Under the pieces are notes generated by a model. That model did not search any database, was not told the origin of the DNA, and was given only the letters and a program-made list of their open reading frames with translations. The position numbers were made by a program, and so were the translations under genes. A stretch of DNA of 64,000 nucleotides from Haberlea rhodopensis (lineage: Eukaryota > Streptophyta > Magnoliopsida > Lamiales > Gesneriaceae): assembly GCA_907163345.1 (NCBI GenBank), contig CAJQUN010000457.1, positions 248,001 to 312,000 on the forward strand, given 5' to 3'. Positions 22,311 to 32,367 of the stretch are shown in pieces. Positions within the stretch are counted from its first letter, which is position 1. Every line of letters begins with the position of its first letter.

Positions 22311-24167
22311 ATGTTGCAAGTTGCAACACCTGTATCGTGCTCTGCACTAATCAATATGTTACATGACTATTCTGTAATGATGAAATATGTCCAATTATCG
22401 TGCCTCTCACCTTCTCAATTTGGTTTTTGCAGATTTCCTTTCTTGACTTTGCTGAACTTTAACCAGGTTATGCATGCAAGTAAGAGTGGCAGGCTTGGAC
22501 AAACATTTGCCAGCATTAATGGGTTAGATGATGCAGTTCGTTTATACAGACAAATGATTACAGTAAAACCATTACCTTCTGTTCGTGAATTCACTCAACT
22601 GCTTTCTCGTATTGTGAAGCTTAAAGAATACTCTGTCGCTACGTCTCTTTATAAAAATATGTGCTCTATGGGTATTCCAGTTAATGATTATACGATGAAT
22701 ATTATGATTAATGCTTATTGCATTTCCAATCAAGTCGGTTATGGGTTTTCAATGCTCTGTGGGTTCTTTAAGCGTGGGTGTTTGCCAGATAGTACCACTT
22801 TTAGTACTTTACTGAAGGGCTTGTTTAAAGAAAATCGGGTTGTCGAGGCACAGGAATTGTTTGGAAAGATTATACAGGAACAGGTTTGCACAGTTGATAT
22901 TGTGATGTATGGAATCGTTATTGATGGACTTTGCAAAGTTGGTGATACTGGAGCAGCAATGAACTTGCTTCGAGTGATGGAAAGAGGTAGCTGTCGGCCT
23001 AATGTTCATGTATATAGCATGGTTATAGATGGATTGTGTAAGGACAGAATGGTAGATTCTGCTGTAAAGCTGTTCAATGATATGCTTGAAAAAGGCATCA
23101 TCCCAAATGTTGTTGCTTATACTGCTTTGATACACGGGTTTTGTAGTTTGAGTCGTTTGAAAGATGCTAAAGCGTTAATGGAGGAGATGATGAAATGCAA
23201 AATATATCCAGATGTTATCACATTTAGCGTGTTGGTTGATGCTCTGTGTAAGCAAGGGTTGGTGGATGAGGCTGGTGATGTTGTTCACATCATGATCCAG
23301 AATAATGTGGTTCCTAACGTGGTTGTGTACAGTACATTGATGGATGGATATTGTTTGCAAGGCCGAGTCAACGAAGCAAGGAAGCTTTTTGACTCTGTGG
23401 TTGGTATGAGCCATACTCGCCCTAACGTCCATAGCTATTGCATCCTAATTAACGGATATTGCAAGGAGATGAAAATTGATGATGCCATGCACCTCTTTCT
23501 TGAGATGCCCCACGAAGGATTGAAGCCTGACGAGGCTATATATGCATCTATGTTACAGGGGCTATTTCGTATCGGCAGGTGTTCTGATGCACTTAAGCTT
23601 TTTGACGAGATGCAAATTGCGGGCCAAAAACCTAATTTTTTCACTTACTGTAATATATTGGAAGGTTTGTGTGCAAATGGGCTTGTTGATGGAGCATTGT
23701 CATTGTTGGAATCAATGGAGGAAAAAAGGTTATATCTTCATATTACTCACTACAACATTGTTCTGGATGGATTGTGCAAGATTGGAAAATTTTATAGTGC
23801 ACGAAAATTATTTTACAATCTGATTTCTAAAGGAATCCAGGTTGATGTTATATCATTCAATACGATGATAAATGGATGTTGTCAAGAAGGGCTGCTCGAG
23901 GAGGCTAAATATTTTCTTCAAACCATGGAGCAAAAAAACTGTTTTCCTGATAGGATTACCTACAATATTATTGTCCGAGGATTTCTTCTGAGGGGTAATT
24001 TTGACGAGGCAGCAAAGTTTCTTGATGAGATGGATGGGAGAGAATTTGCCTTTGATTCGTCAATATTCTCATTGTTGCTTGATGTACATCAGACAAACGA
24101 ACACAATACCACTCTTCTCAGAATGATTAAGAAGTTCACTCCAAATACTCTAAAACTAAAATTATGA
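22311..24167 (+). CDS. P-class PPR protein, Restorer-of-fertility-like
   Basis: The frame is 618 codons with no disruption. From residue 91 it has 14 contiguous PPR motifs of 35-36 residues (91-582) and a 36-residue tail. The motifs are P-type, with VxYxxxIDGLCK and xxGxxPD/N signatures and no E or DYW domain. Wording such as VIDGLCKDRMVDSAVKLFNDM, DGYCLQGRVNEARKLFDS and LINGYCKEMKIDDAMHLF is typical of Restorer-of-fertility-like proteins, which bind specific mitochondrial RNAs and often trigger their processing. The start is uncertain. The first 40 residues overlap a probable intron whose acceptor ends at 22,432; the next Met is residue 54 (22,470). The leading half-motif GLDDAVRLYRQM is normal for the family, but a clear mitochondrial presequence is not visible, so it may lie in an upstream exon or be lost. 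Confidence 0.92.
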   Translation: MLQVATPVSCSALINMLHDYSVMMKYVQLSCLSPSQFGFCRFPFLTLLNFNQVMHASKSGRLGQTFASINGLDDAVRLYRQMITVKPLPSVREFTQLLSRIVKLKEYSVATSLYKNMCSMGIPVNDYTMNIMINAYCISNQVGYGFSMLCGFFKRGCLPDSTTFSTLLKGLFKENRVVEAQELFGKIIQEQVCTVDIVMYGIVIDGLCKVGDTGAAMNLLRVMERGSCRPNVHVYSMVIDGLCKDRMVDSAVKLFNDMLEKGIIPNVVAYTALIHGFCSLSRLKDAKALMEEMMKCKIYPDVITFSVLVDALCKQGLVDEAGDVVHIMIQNNVVPNVVVYSTLMDGYCLQGRVNEARKLFDSVVGMSHTRPNVHSYCILINGYCKEMKIDDAMHLFLEMPHEGLKPDEAIYASMLQGLFRIGRCSDALKLFDEMQIAGQKPNFFTYCNILEGLCANGLVDGALSLLESMEEKRLYLHITHYNIVLDGLCKIGKFYSARKLFYNLISKGIQVDVISFNTMINGCCQEGLLEEAKYFLQTMEQKNCFPDRITYNIIVRGFLLRGNFDEAAKFLDEMDGREFAFDSSIFSLLLDVHQTNEHNTTLLRMIKKFTPNTLKLKL

Positions 24168-25600
24168 GCGAAATTCAAATGAATCTTTTATCTTGTTGTG
24201 CTGTTCCGCCAACACAATGCAGACTTTGGAAAATCATACATCCGACATGATATTGGATTTTGTTTCATGCCTACGGGTACACTCCGCAAACACTCATGCA
24301 GTGGAGTGATAAGACTGGGGCGAGTTAGTTTTATAAATTGTGTGCACTGGTGATAGGTTTCAGATTTCACACAGAGCACAGTTGAAAATGCATTCTTAGT
24401 TAATTGGGGCGATGAAAGTCCAAGACTGTAGCTGAAAAGTACCATTGACATACAAAGAGGAAAAAGCAAAAATATGCAGTGAAAGAGTAGCAGTATTGTA
24501 ATGCTAGAAATGTCTTATTTACTGATATGTTATTTGTGTCTTGGCCTTTGCTACTTATAATGTTTTCTTGGTGATCAATTTGTGCTTGGTATTAAGTGGG
24601 AAGTAGCAAGAAGCGGCAGCTGTGGCACAGTTTATTGCATGAGGCATGGAAGATGTTACTTGGATGGATAATTTCATGTTGGATTAAGATGTTGCATGAG
24701 GCTCTGATTGCTGACAAATACCAATTGTGCTGCAGACAGGTTTTGTTTCTCATTTTATTTCTTTAATTCCTTGTGTGTCTTAACATCGATGGTCTAAGAG
24801 TTTAAAGGTTCAAACTTGTCATGTCTTTCGTGTATGCTACATGAGTCTAAGAACTACACACTAAACAAGAAGTGATGTTGCATGGATGGTGGATCCTGCA
24901 GCAGGCCATTGGCCACCCTCCTCCCCTAATGAAAATTTCATGCTACAAGTTTCGGACCCCAACATCAATAGGGCCCCTTAATCTCGTCTTGACTCGCCCA
25001 ATCTCTTTTGCATCTAGGAGATGCAGATGAATCACATTTACGGAGATACCATCGCACATTCGCACTGACCTTTTGGAAAACTTCAGACACTACGTAGGGT
25101 CCTTTGATGTGAGATTCTCACTCAGATCCATGGTTCCTTGAAGGATACTCCATAGGTAGGTGGCTTAATGTTTTGAACTTTTCGCTATGTTGTTTTCCTA
25201 GTATAAGTCCTGTTTTTTTGTCTGTCGATTACTATTGACCGAACTTGTCCCGAGTATTGCCTGGACACGCCAAAACCCTCGAGCTCGTTGGACATGAGGG
25301 TGCATCAGAGCATGTAGCTTTTAACATGAAATTAGCTTTCATGACCTTAATGAAAATTGAATAAATTTGTATGTTGCTCGCGTTTTTCTCTCTCATTTGA
25401 TGTAGGATGGTCCTTCAGTTCTTCAGGATTTGACATGCCACATGACACAGTCTTGATTGACCATTATGTATCGAAATTTGAGAGGTGACACTACTGATTC
25501 AAAGGGAAGTGAATCTGCATAACTGCAAGAGGTGACTCTCTCGGCACAACATTTTGTTTTGATTTCAACTACAAAATGAATTTTTTATTATATATTTTTA
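24168..25600 (+). other. Downstream region of the PPR gene
   Basis: This is non-coding as far as I can read. Possible splice acceptors such as GTGCTGCAG near 24,736 suggest a spliced 3' UTR. An AATAAA lies at 25,360-25,365, too far away to assign with confidence. No other gene seen. Confidence 0.35.
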
Positions 25601-26220
25601 CATCGAAATTGTTAATCATTTGAAGAATTTTTTTCCTTGACAAAGCTCTCTTGTTTTGTTTTGTTTGTAATCAAGCGCAGATGATTTAATTTCTTTTCAA
25701 TTTCTAAAGGTAAATAATATATAGAATCTCGCGATTGTTCCAAAATAACGTATGGTTGATTGGGGAAATACTTGTGCCCACCCGTTTTGGACCAATTATA
25801 CAATAACTTAATATTAAAACATAGTAACTTTTAAATAAAAATTGCATAAACTAACATACCAACCATTCTAAGTCAATCATATTGAGCTGCTCGAGGCCTA
25901 AAGTGTTTTCCGTTTGATTGAATGGTTTTGTCATTCTAATAACGAGACCAGGATAGGGTTAGAAACATGAATTGCTTGTTATTTGAATATGAATTTTACA
26001 AATTCATTTCTTTATCCTTTTACATGTTTTTATTTGAGATTATTTTTTCTATATATATAAAAGCTCAGAATTCGCCTTTAGAGATAGCTTTGCATACACT
26101 GGGTAGGAAATCGAATTTTGTTTTCAAGAAATTCTGTATAATCTTAAAAATAAGTTGATATAACAACACTTTTTCTGAAGACCTCATAATATATTAACAA
26201 CTATTTTTAAATATTATAAG
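25601..26220. other. AT-rich intergenic sequence
   Basis: No gene, RNA or clear element seen. Short ORFs here lack any family signature. Confidence 0.45.
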
Positions 26221-27110
26221 CCCCTAAACATCTATAAGATATTCTAGATAACTTATAGGTTGTGCCATAAATCCTCGTAGAAATTTTTCTTAACCAGAAA
26301 AAGGTATTTCTTTTTTTATTTTAAGACCTGTAAGATAGGTAAGGAGACGGCATCAGAGCATCTTCAACCGTGCTTTATTTTGGTGTGAAACGCTATTTTG
26401 GAGCAAGAATCTAAATCCAACCCAACTCTATACTCGGCGCCATTTTGAAGATGAGCTACAGTGATGCACCAAATTTGGTGCAGCACTGTAGCTACGCTAT
26501 CTGGTTTTATTTTTTTATTATTGTTTTTATTAATTTTATTGTGCTAACTTGTTTTTTAATTATGTTATTATTAATTTTATTGTGTTAACACTGTAGCTGC
26601 ATGGAAGTTTTCTTTTTCTTTTTCTTTTTTATTTTGATAATTTCAAAACAATTAGAATAATTATTATTTATAATATTCTAATATTTATAATTAATATTTA
26701 TAAAACTTAGATTTGCTGTTAATTTATGAATTAAGCTAAATTACTGATAAGAATTTATTGATTTAATTATTAATTTTAATTTTAATTAATTATCTATATA
26801 AATTTTCTCAATATAAATTTAATGTATTAATATATTAATAAAATTAATAAAATAATTATTATAAATGAAATTAAAAGGAATATTGTAAGGAATATTTTTT
26901 TTGGAGTAAAGTTTGGAATAGATGGGTTGGAGATGAGTTTTGTGTTTAGTGCAGAAATTACACTATTTTGGTGCAAAACTTGCGTTAAAATGAAGTTTTG
27001 CAGAAATTGACTTCCCGTCTCTTATTAAATTAGAAACAAATGGTTTTTTATTTATTTATAATTTTAAAAATATAGTATCTTTCAAGGGACATATCACTTG
27101 TTGGTGCAAA
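26221..27110. repeat. Dispersed repeat shared with 60,787-60,945
   Basis: 26,221-26,310 matches 60,787-60,872 (shared word ACATCTATAAGATATTCTAG and onward). 27,030-27,090 matches 60,878-60,940 (CTTATTTATAAT and CAAGGGAC). The two halves are contiguous at 60.8 kb but separated here by about 700 bases. Confidence 0.75.
26310..27026. mobile_element. Probable MITE-like insertion
   Basis: This segment is absent from the related sequence at 60.8 kb. Near its ends are imperfect inverted repeats, TAAGGAGACGG at 26,340-26,350 and CCGTCTCTTA at 27,015-27,024. Inside those are the inverted words GAGCATCTTCAACC and GGGTTGGAGATG. It has no coding capacity and an AT-rich centre. I could not identify the superfamily or a clean target duplication. 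Confidence 0.5.
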
Positions 27111-28377
27111 TGATTAGGATGAGATGAGCTTTGATATCTTAGTCATATTATGTTTGTCTCATTTTTATCATCTCAGGTCTACCATCTGGTCCGTGATGGC
27201 ATGGGTTATGGGCCACATGATACATCACTCTCCTTCTCCTCGATGATCATATGATGTAGCTGACAAAAATGCAACTTAATGATAATACTCTGCTTATCTT
27301 TTGATTGCTTTTAATGATCATGCTTGATTTAGGTTTTTTATAAAAAAAATTATTGTGCAAAGTAATATTTTGTTTTAAATATTTTTGGTAACTAATAAAT
27401 TATATTTGCACTAAATTACTTTTAAATTCCATATATAATTATATATTTTATTTTATATATTACTATTTTGAGGGAAAAAATTATCTCAGCAAGAATGATT
27501 TAATAGCAAATAATTTTGTAGAAGTCATAATTAGTTCAATTTTTACTCATTATTCAAACAATTTCACAATTCATAATTTTAAATAAAAAGTGTGGGTATT
27601 TCATTGGCTTAGGTAGTTGCGTACATTTGGCAATGATATTTTAGACATTATAGAATGTAAACATAAATAATCTCACAAGTTAAAAATATATCAAACAACA
27701 TATTACTCATTCATGTCTTTTAATTCTTATCACACATAATACTCATCATTGTTTCATCACATCCATAGCATCAAACGGTGCCTCAGGGTTTGGCCGATGA
27801 TGCACCTAAAGGCAGTGTTTTTAAGGACATATCAATCATTCGATGGAAATATTCATATCACATGATAACTACTCAAAAGGGCACTGCACATAAGGTAAAA
27901 CTACTTAACCTTCGCTTAGATTCTTTCTATGTACTGTACATAAAAAGAACTATTCTTAAATATTATAAACATGGGAAAATTGTAGGTCGATACCCTTTCC
28001 TGAAACTTAATTCATCCTATTCTAGCTAAAAAATAATTAGTTCATCTAGGTTCATTCTTGGTGGAAATGATTATAATAACCCCACGCGGTCCACGCGGTC
28101 CAACCAACTCTTAATAAAATTGCATTCTTAACCCTAAAAAAATGTTTAAAGAACAAATATGCATCTACATATTATTTATCATCTTCTTTATCCTAATATT
28201 CATCAAACAATAGCATTTATGAACATGATATCCTTCAGTTTCTGTCATCTCGGGTGAACCCAAGAGCATACTTTTGCAAAGGACTCACAGTTCATATAAC
28301 GTTCTTCTAATTATAATTCAAAACCTGATTTGAAGATCATGTTAAAAAATAAATAACAGGCCCATCATGCTTCCGTA
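27111..28377. other. Intergenic sequence
   Basis: AT-rich with no recognised gene. An 83-codon + frame at 27,778-28,029 has no family signature. Its first half (to about 27,895, before AAGGTAAAAC) could be an exon, but nothing else supports this. Confidence 0.4.
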
Positions 28378-28590
28378 TTACAATAAAATTTTAACAAACT
28401 GAAATATACCATTTGGACCATAACGGCACCGGGTGAGGTGGGTCGCAAAGTCACCAGCCAAAAACTTACTGTCTCCAGACTGTTTTACGAATGGCTCCTC
28501 ACCATCCAACCTCAGCTCACAAGCGACGTTAGTCTGACAGTTATCCGACTCCTTCAGAAACCGTACAGCACAGCCTAATTCGTTTCCTAC
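28378..28590 (-). CDS. Possible terminal exon of an unrecognised gene
   Basis: The minus strand has an acceptor-like CCCTAAG immediately upstream of 28,590. It is followed by 70 open codons ending in TAA at 28,380-28,378. The translation (VGNELGCAVRFLKESDNCQ..., ...SKFLAGDFATHLTRCRYG) has balanced amino-acid use, and its DNA is richer in G+C than its flanks. These are signs of real or recently real coding sequence. I do not recognise the protein. No upstream exon was found before pararetrovirus copy 2 begins at about 28,905, so this may be a fragment left from a disrupted gene. Confidence 0.35.
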   Translation of the reverse strand, partial: VGNELGCAVRFLKESDNCQTNVACELRLDGEEPFVKQSGDSKFLAGDFATHLTRCRYGPNGIFQFVKILL

Positions 28591-28904
28591 CTTAGGGCGT
28601 AAGGGATAATCAAGATATTAAATATTTAAAGAAATCTGAGAGATAGATGGACAACAACCTTATTTTTATTCTGGAATACTTATAATATATATTACATTAA
28701 AACGTATCCTTTTGGGAGGAGACGTACTTGTTTAGCCTCTCATATAGATAATGCTTGACTCAAGAACACATAAACTAAAAACGAACAGAACAATATTACA
28801 AATGATTACAAAAGAAAGAAAGAAAAGAAATATTACCAAGCTACGAAAGTTGAAATATTACAAAGCTTAGATACTCTAATTTTTATTCTCAGAAAACTAT
28901 GGAG
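28591..28904. other. Intergenic sequence with GAAA microsatellite
   Basis: It contains a short GAAA-type repeat at 28,812-28,830 and otherwise nothing I can assign. Confidence 0.45.
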
Positions 28905-29300
28905 AATTTTTGATTCAATTTTATTTTTTAAAAAGACCTTGACACTCGTATTATCTATTTTCAAGATAAAGTTCTTTGCTAGTAGGAAAAGTGGCCATTT
29001 CTTAAAAGCCTTTCAAACTGCGAAGAATTCTTTCTTGTTGATGTGCCATCTAATGACTTCGCTGCTGTCAAATAGACCGCTAAAATATCTACATGGCACT
29101 TCCCCATGTGGTGTGGCTTTCATAAGTACTGCAGCCCACCAATGATCATTGAAATCTGTATATAATACCAGTTCATCTTCATCGTTTGGCATTGCAAGCT
29201 TTGGTAGTTGCCTGCAAACTTCTTTAAGCTGTTTAACAGCTTGTCTATGATCTTCATTCCACTCAAACTTAATATCTTTCTTGAGTAGTGTACTGAACAC
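28905..29300 (-). pseudogene. Caulimovirid copy 2: RNase H (truncated)
   Basis: The frame 29,300-29,013 contains the thumb end (KKDIKFEWNEDHRQAVKQLKEVC), the first catalytic region LVLYTDFNDHWWAAVL and the CRYFSGLFDSSEVIRWHINKKEFFAV helix. The usual Ala/Ser after YTD is Phe. Remaining similarity to copy 1 ends near 28,905, so the C-terminal tail present in copy 1 is missing. Confidence 0.85.
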
Positions 29301-30332
29301 ATTCCTGGGGGTTTGCTAGATTGTTGATAAACATTCCAGCAAAATAAACAACTCCTAAAAAACTCTGAAGTTGCTTTAAATCCTTGAGGTCATCCGGATG
29401 TTCTTGTACTTTTTCAACAATATGATTATGTAGGATGATTCCAGATTCGTTGATCTCGATTCCAAGGAACTCGATCTGTCTTGTAGCAATCATTGCTTTT
29501 TTTTCGGAAAGCACTAACCCTTAATTGCAACAAACATCTAAAAATATTTCCAAATGTGTAATATGTTCTTTCATGTTTCTTGACACAATGAGTATATCGT
29601 CAATATACACGAACATGAAGCTGAAATAATCCTTAAAAAGATTATCCATCTTTCTTTGAAATATCTGGGGAGCATTTGCCAATCCCATTGGCATAACAAT
29701 CCAGATATAATGTCCTTGTGGTGTGGAGAATGCTGTGAACTTTCTGCTAGCTTCCTCCATCTTAATCTGGTAAAATCCAGACTTACAATCGAACTTACAA
29801 AACACTTTGGCATTCTTGATACTGTTAACCAAATGTTGTCTGCTGGGATAAAATATCCGTCGAATTCCAAGATGTCATTGATTCCTTTGTAGTTGATAAC
29901 TAATCTTGGCTTCCCCCTTTTGATTTCTCCGTGATTCCGAACAAGGAATCCTGGACTGCTATATGGAGAAACCCCTGCTGAGATTAACTTAAGGTCTAGA
30001 TGTTCTTTAAGTATTATCTGCATATCCATCCGATCTTCCATGTTCATGGGGATGGGTCTGAATCTAACGAACTCATTTTATTTTCCAACTTTCACCTTCA
30101 AAGTAGCTATGAGCTCATTCTTACTCCACCATGCCAGTGGATCCTCGTTGTAGTTCCTATGAATTTTCCTTTTCACATCCTCTAGAGTAATTTGCTCTTC
30201 GAGGGTAGCTTCAGGTTGTGAAACTTTATCTTGTAATGCCTTTTTCAGTAGCAACAGGGTTTCTGGAGTAACTTCTTCCTCATCTTGTTGTCTAAAAGAC
30301 AAAATATTAACCCAGTCAAAAGTTTGAGAATC
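29301..30332 (-). pseudogene. Caulimovirid copy 2: reverse transcriptase
   Basis: It begins with an acidic linker (30,302-30,078). RT blocks follow: SPYSSPGFLVRNHGEIKRGK and LVINYKGINDILEFDGYFIP (30,047 onward), FDCKSGFYQIKME, STPQGHYIWIVMPMGLANAP and YIDDIL (29,832-29,521), then GIEINESGIILHNHIVEK (29,514-29,269). Frameshifts near 29,840 and a stop near 29,520 break it. The upstream protease part lies across chromovirus A at 38,186. Confidence 0.88.
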
Positions 30333-30941
30333 ATTTTTGTGATATCCCCGAAATAATTAATTGCAAGTTGGGCATTAATTATGTTATGTGATTTTTATGG
30401 TGATAATTAATATATGTGTTGGAATTAATTATCATATGGAAATGCATGGTCACATGGAAAGAGTGACCCGGGAGTGCATTTCAGGGTACATGTTGGGCAT
30501 GTTGGGAGAATTGAATATTAGCATGATTTATTTGTTATGGTTATCAATTAAATGGAAAGCATGAGTTTAATTGTGATTTTGGTGCATGTGGGTGCAATGT
30601 TTTAAAATACCATGTTGAGGTATTTTTATAAATCATGACTAATAGTGGATGTGCAAATTTAATTAATTCCCAAATAACCCACTAACACCCCCCAACCCCA
30701 CAAAAACCCATCACTCTTTCTATTTTTCCCCAAATCACTTCTCACAAACCCTTCCCTCCTCATTTTCGTTTTTGAGCAAAGAGTGGAAGAGAAGTCCTTC
30801 CAAAGACTTGTTTTGTGGGATTTGGTGTGAGATTTGGAGTCCCCAAGAGGTATGGATACCTCCCTAATGTTTTTGTTGTGTTTGGATTGAGTTTGTAGTG
30901 GTTTTGATATGATTTTGAAATGGGTTATTTTGGGTTGGTTG

Positions 30942-31048
30942 GCGATCGATCGCGCCAAATGTGGCGACGATCGCCGAAAGAGCAAAATTTGAGACTCGGG
31001 CAGTGTGATCTCGCGATCGATCGGCCCTTTGCAGCGATTGATCGCGAG
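30942..31048. repeat. Palindrome cluster in chromovirus A 5' LTR
   Basis: Four cores remain (one decayed to GCGACGATCGCC and one to GCGATTGATCGC), with GGCAGTGTG at 30,999-31,007 between the two pairs. Confidence 0.85.
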
Positions 31049-31202
31049 TCACAAAATGTGATGTTTTTGGTTATTTTTGTAGGATTTTTAGTATCGGACT
31101 ATTATTGGGTTCTAATATTGATTTGTGTGAATGTGTAGAACCATCCCAGGTGGCGACACAGCCAAGGAAGTGAAGTCCTACCACATCCTACATTTTGGAA
31201 AG

Positions 31203-31219
31203 GTACGTAGAAGACGTAC
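31203..31219 (+). other. GTACGT hairpin conserved in chromovirus A and B LTRs
   Basis: GTACGT-AGAAG-ACGTAC forms a perfect 6-base stem with a 5-base loop. It recurs at 37,223-37,239. Element B has the same stem with a different loop (44,591-44,607, read on the minus strand). Confidence 0.75.
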
Positions 31220-31405
31220 GGGCACCCAACGGTACATGTATCTAATATATTCATTGTTTATGCATTGTGGATGCGAGTATATATGGAATTATGCATTATG
31301 GATGCAGATACATGTTGAATTATGCATGATGATTGTATATGCATATGATGGTTATTGGTGCACATCCCATGAGTCGTGGTCATCCCTTGATGATTTTAAT
31401 GCTTG

Positions 31406-31586
31406 CCGCTATTTGATTTGTTGCCGCTAAATGTGAAGCGAGGGGTGGGAGCGCCGCATGTCACATTTAAGCGTGGTTATCATATGAGGCGAGGAATTTG
31501 CCGCTCAATGTGAAGCGAGGGGTGGGAGCGCCGCATGTCCATTGAAGCGAGTTTATTCTATGCCGCCTATATGTAAATAAGCGAGG
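31406..31586 (+). repeat. CCGCT...AGCGAGG hairpin array in chromovirus A LTR
   Basis: Short arms CCGCT and AGCGAGG, separated by 8-12 bases, recur at 31,424-31,443, 31,501-31,520 and 31,563-31,586. They sit within an imperfect direct repeat of about 80 bases. The same array is in the 3' LTR around 37,426-37,610. Confidence 0.7.
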
Positions 31587-32158
31587 GGCATTAAAATACA
31601 TTGTGATGAACAGACTAGGGATTGGTGATTGGTATTTGGTGATAATGAAATGGTATTATGTCATGACATGTGTAGACCATTAAATAATCTATTGATTATA
31701 CTCATGAGTTATGGTACAGGGACAACCAAACTGGAAGCGTTTAAAATGCATGGGAAAAACAGGAAGTGTTTTATTGTGATTCATGCATTTACGCCTTATA
31801 TTCATATTGTGTTGAATATGAATGATATTATTGCTCATGTTTGGGGGTTGTCCTTGTAGGTACACTTTTGGCATGATAAGAAGGGCTAAAGCGGGTTGAG
31901 GCGGTGAGCTTGTGAAGAACACTTTTGGTAGATGAAGGACATGATTACTTTTGTATAGTGTCTACTCTAGGAGTAGTGTAAAGCTATAGTAAATACATTC
32001 ATTTGATTGGGAATGTAACTAATCCATTTGACAGTCCTTATTTTGGCATGTAATTCTTAAGGCTCATAGTCTCAACACGATCATTTTACTCTGATAATTT
32101 ATATTAGCTCTAATTATGCCTTTAATCCGCACTTAAGGAACTAGGGTCCTTACATTAG

Positions 32159-32175
32159 TGGTATCAGAGCCAGGT
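32159..32175 (+). other. Chromovirus A primer-binding site (initiator tRNA-Met)
   Basis: TGGTATCAGAGCCAGGT lies four bases after the 5' LTR and is complementary to the 3' end of initiator tRNA-Met. Confidence 0.92.
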
Positions 32176-32367
32176 TAGAGAACCCGGGAACGAGTTAAGG
32201 GTAGCCTTAGCATGATTGGCTAGGTGCTTACATTTGAAGCATGTTTATGCATGTGGTGCATATTGTTGTATATACTGTTATACTAACATGCTTATTATCA
32301 TTCCTGTTATCTAACAGCATAACATATATATTTGTTTTGGAATTGTTGTTAACATTTGTGTTACAGC

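Larger units (their letters stand above)
30338..32154 (+). repeat. Chromovirus A 5' LTR (1817 bp)
   Basis: It is shorter than its 3' partner by 248 bases. The missing piece corresponds to about 36,717-36,960 of the 3' LTR, which holds most of that LTR's palindromes. The junction is near 30,940 in GGTTGGTTGG. It ends in a hairpin-like TAAGGA-ACTAGGG-TCCTTA-CA. Confidence 0.95.

Noticed and set aside
27778..28029. 83-codon + frame starting MPQGLADDAPKG
   Set aside because: The first half could be an exon, but there is no family signature, promoter or partner exon, so I do not call it a gene.
31131..31430. 99-codon + frame repeated identically at 37,151-37,450
   Set aside because: The identity comes from LTR duplication. 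The frame crosses the leader hairpins and has no family signature.
32159..32175. tRNA-like sequence
   Set aside because: It is only a primer-binding site of about 17 bases. No cloverleaf is present here or at the other PBS sites.
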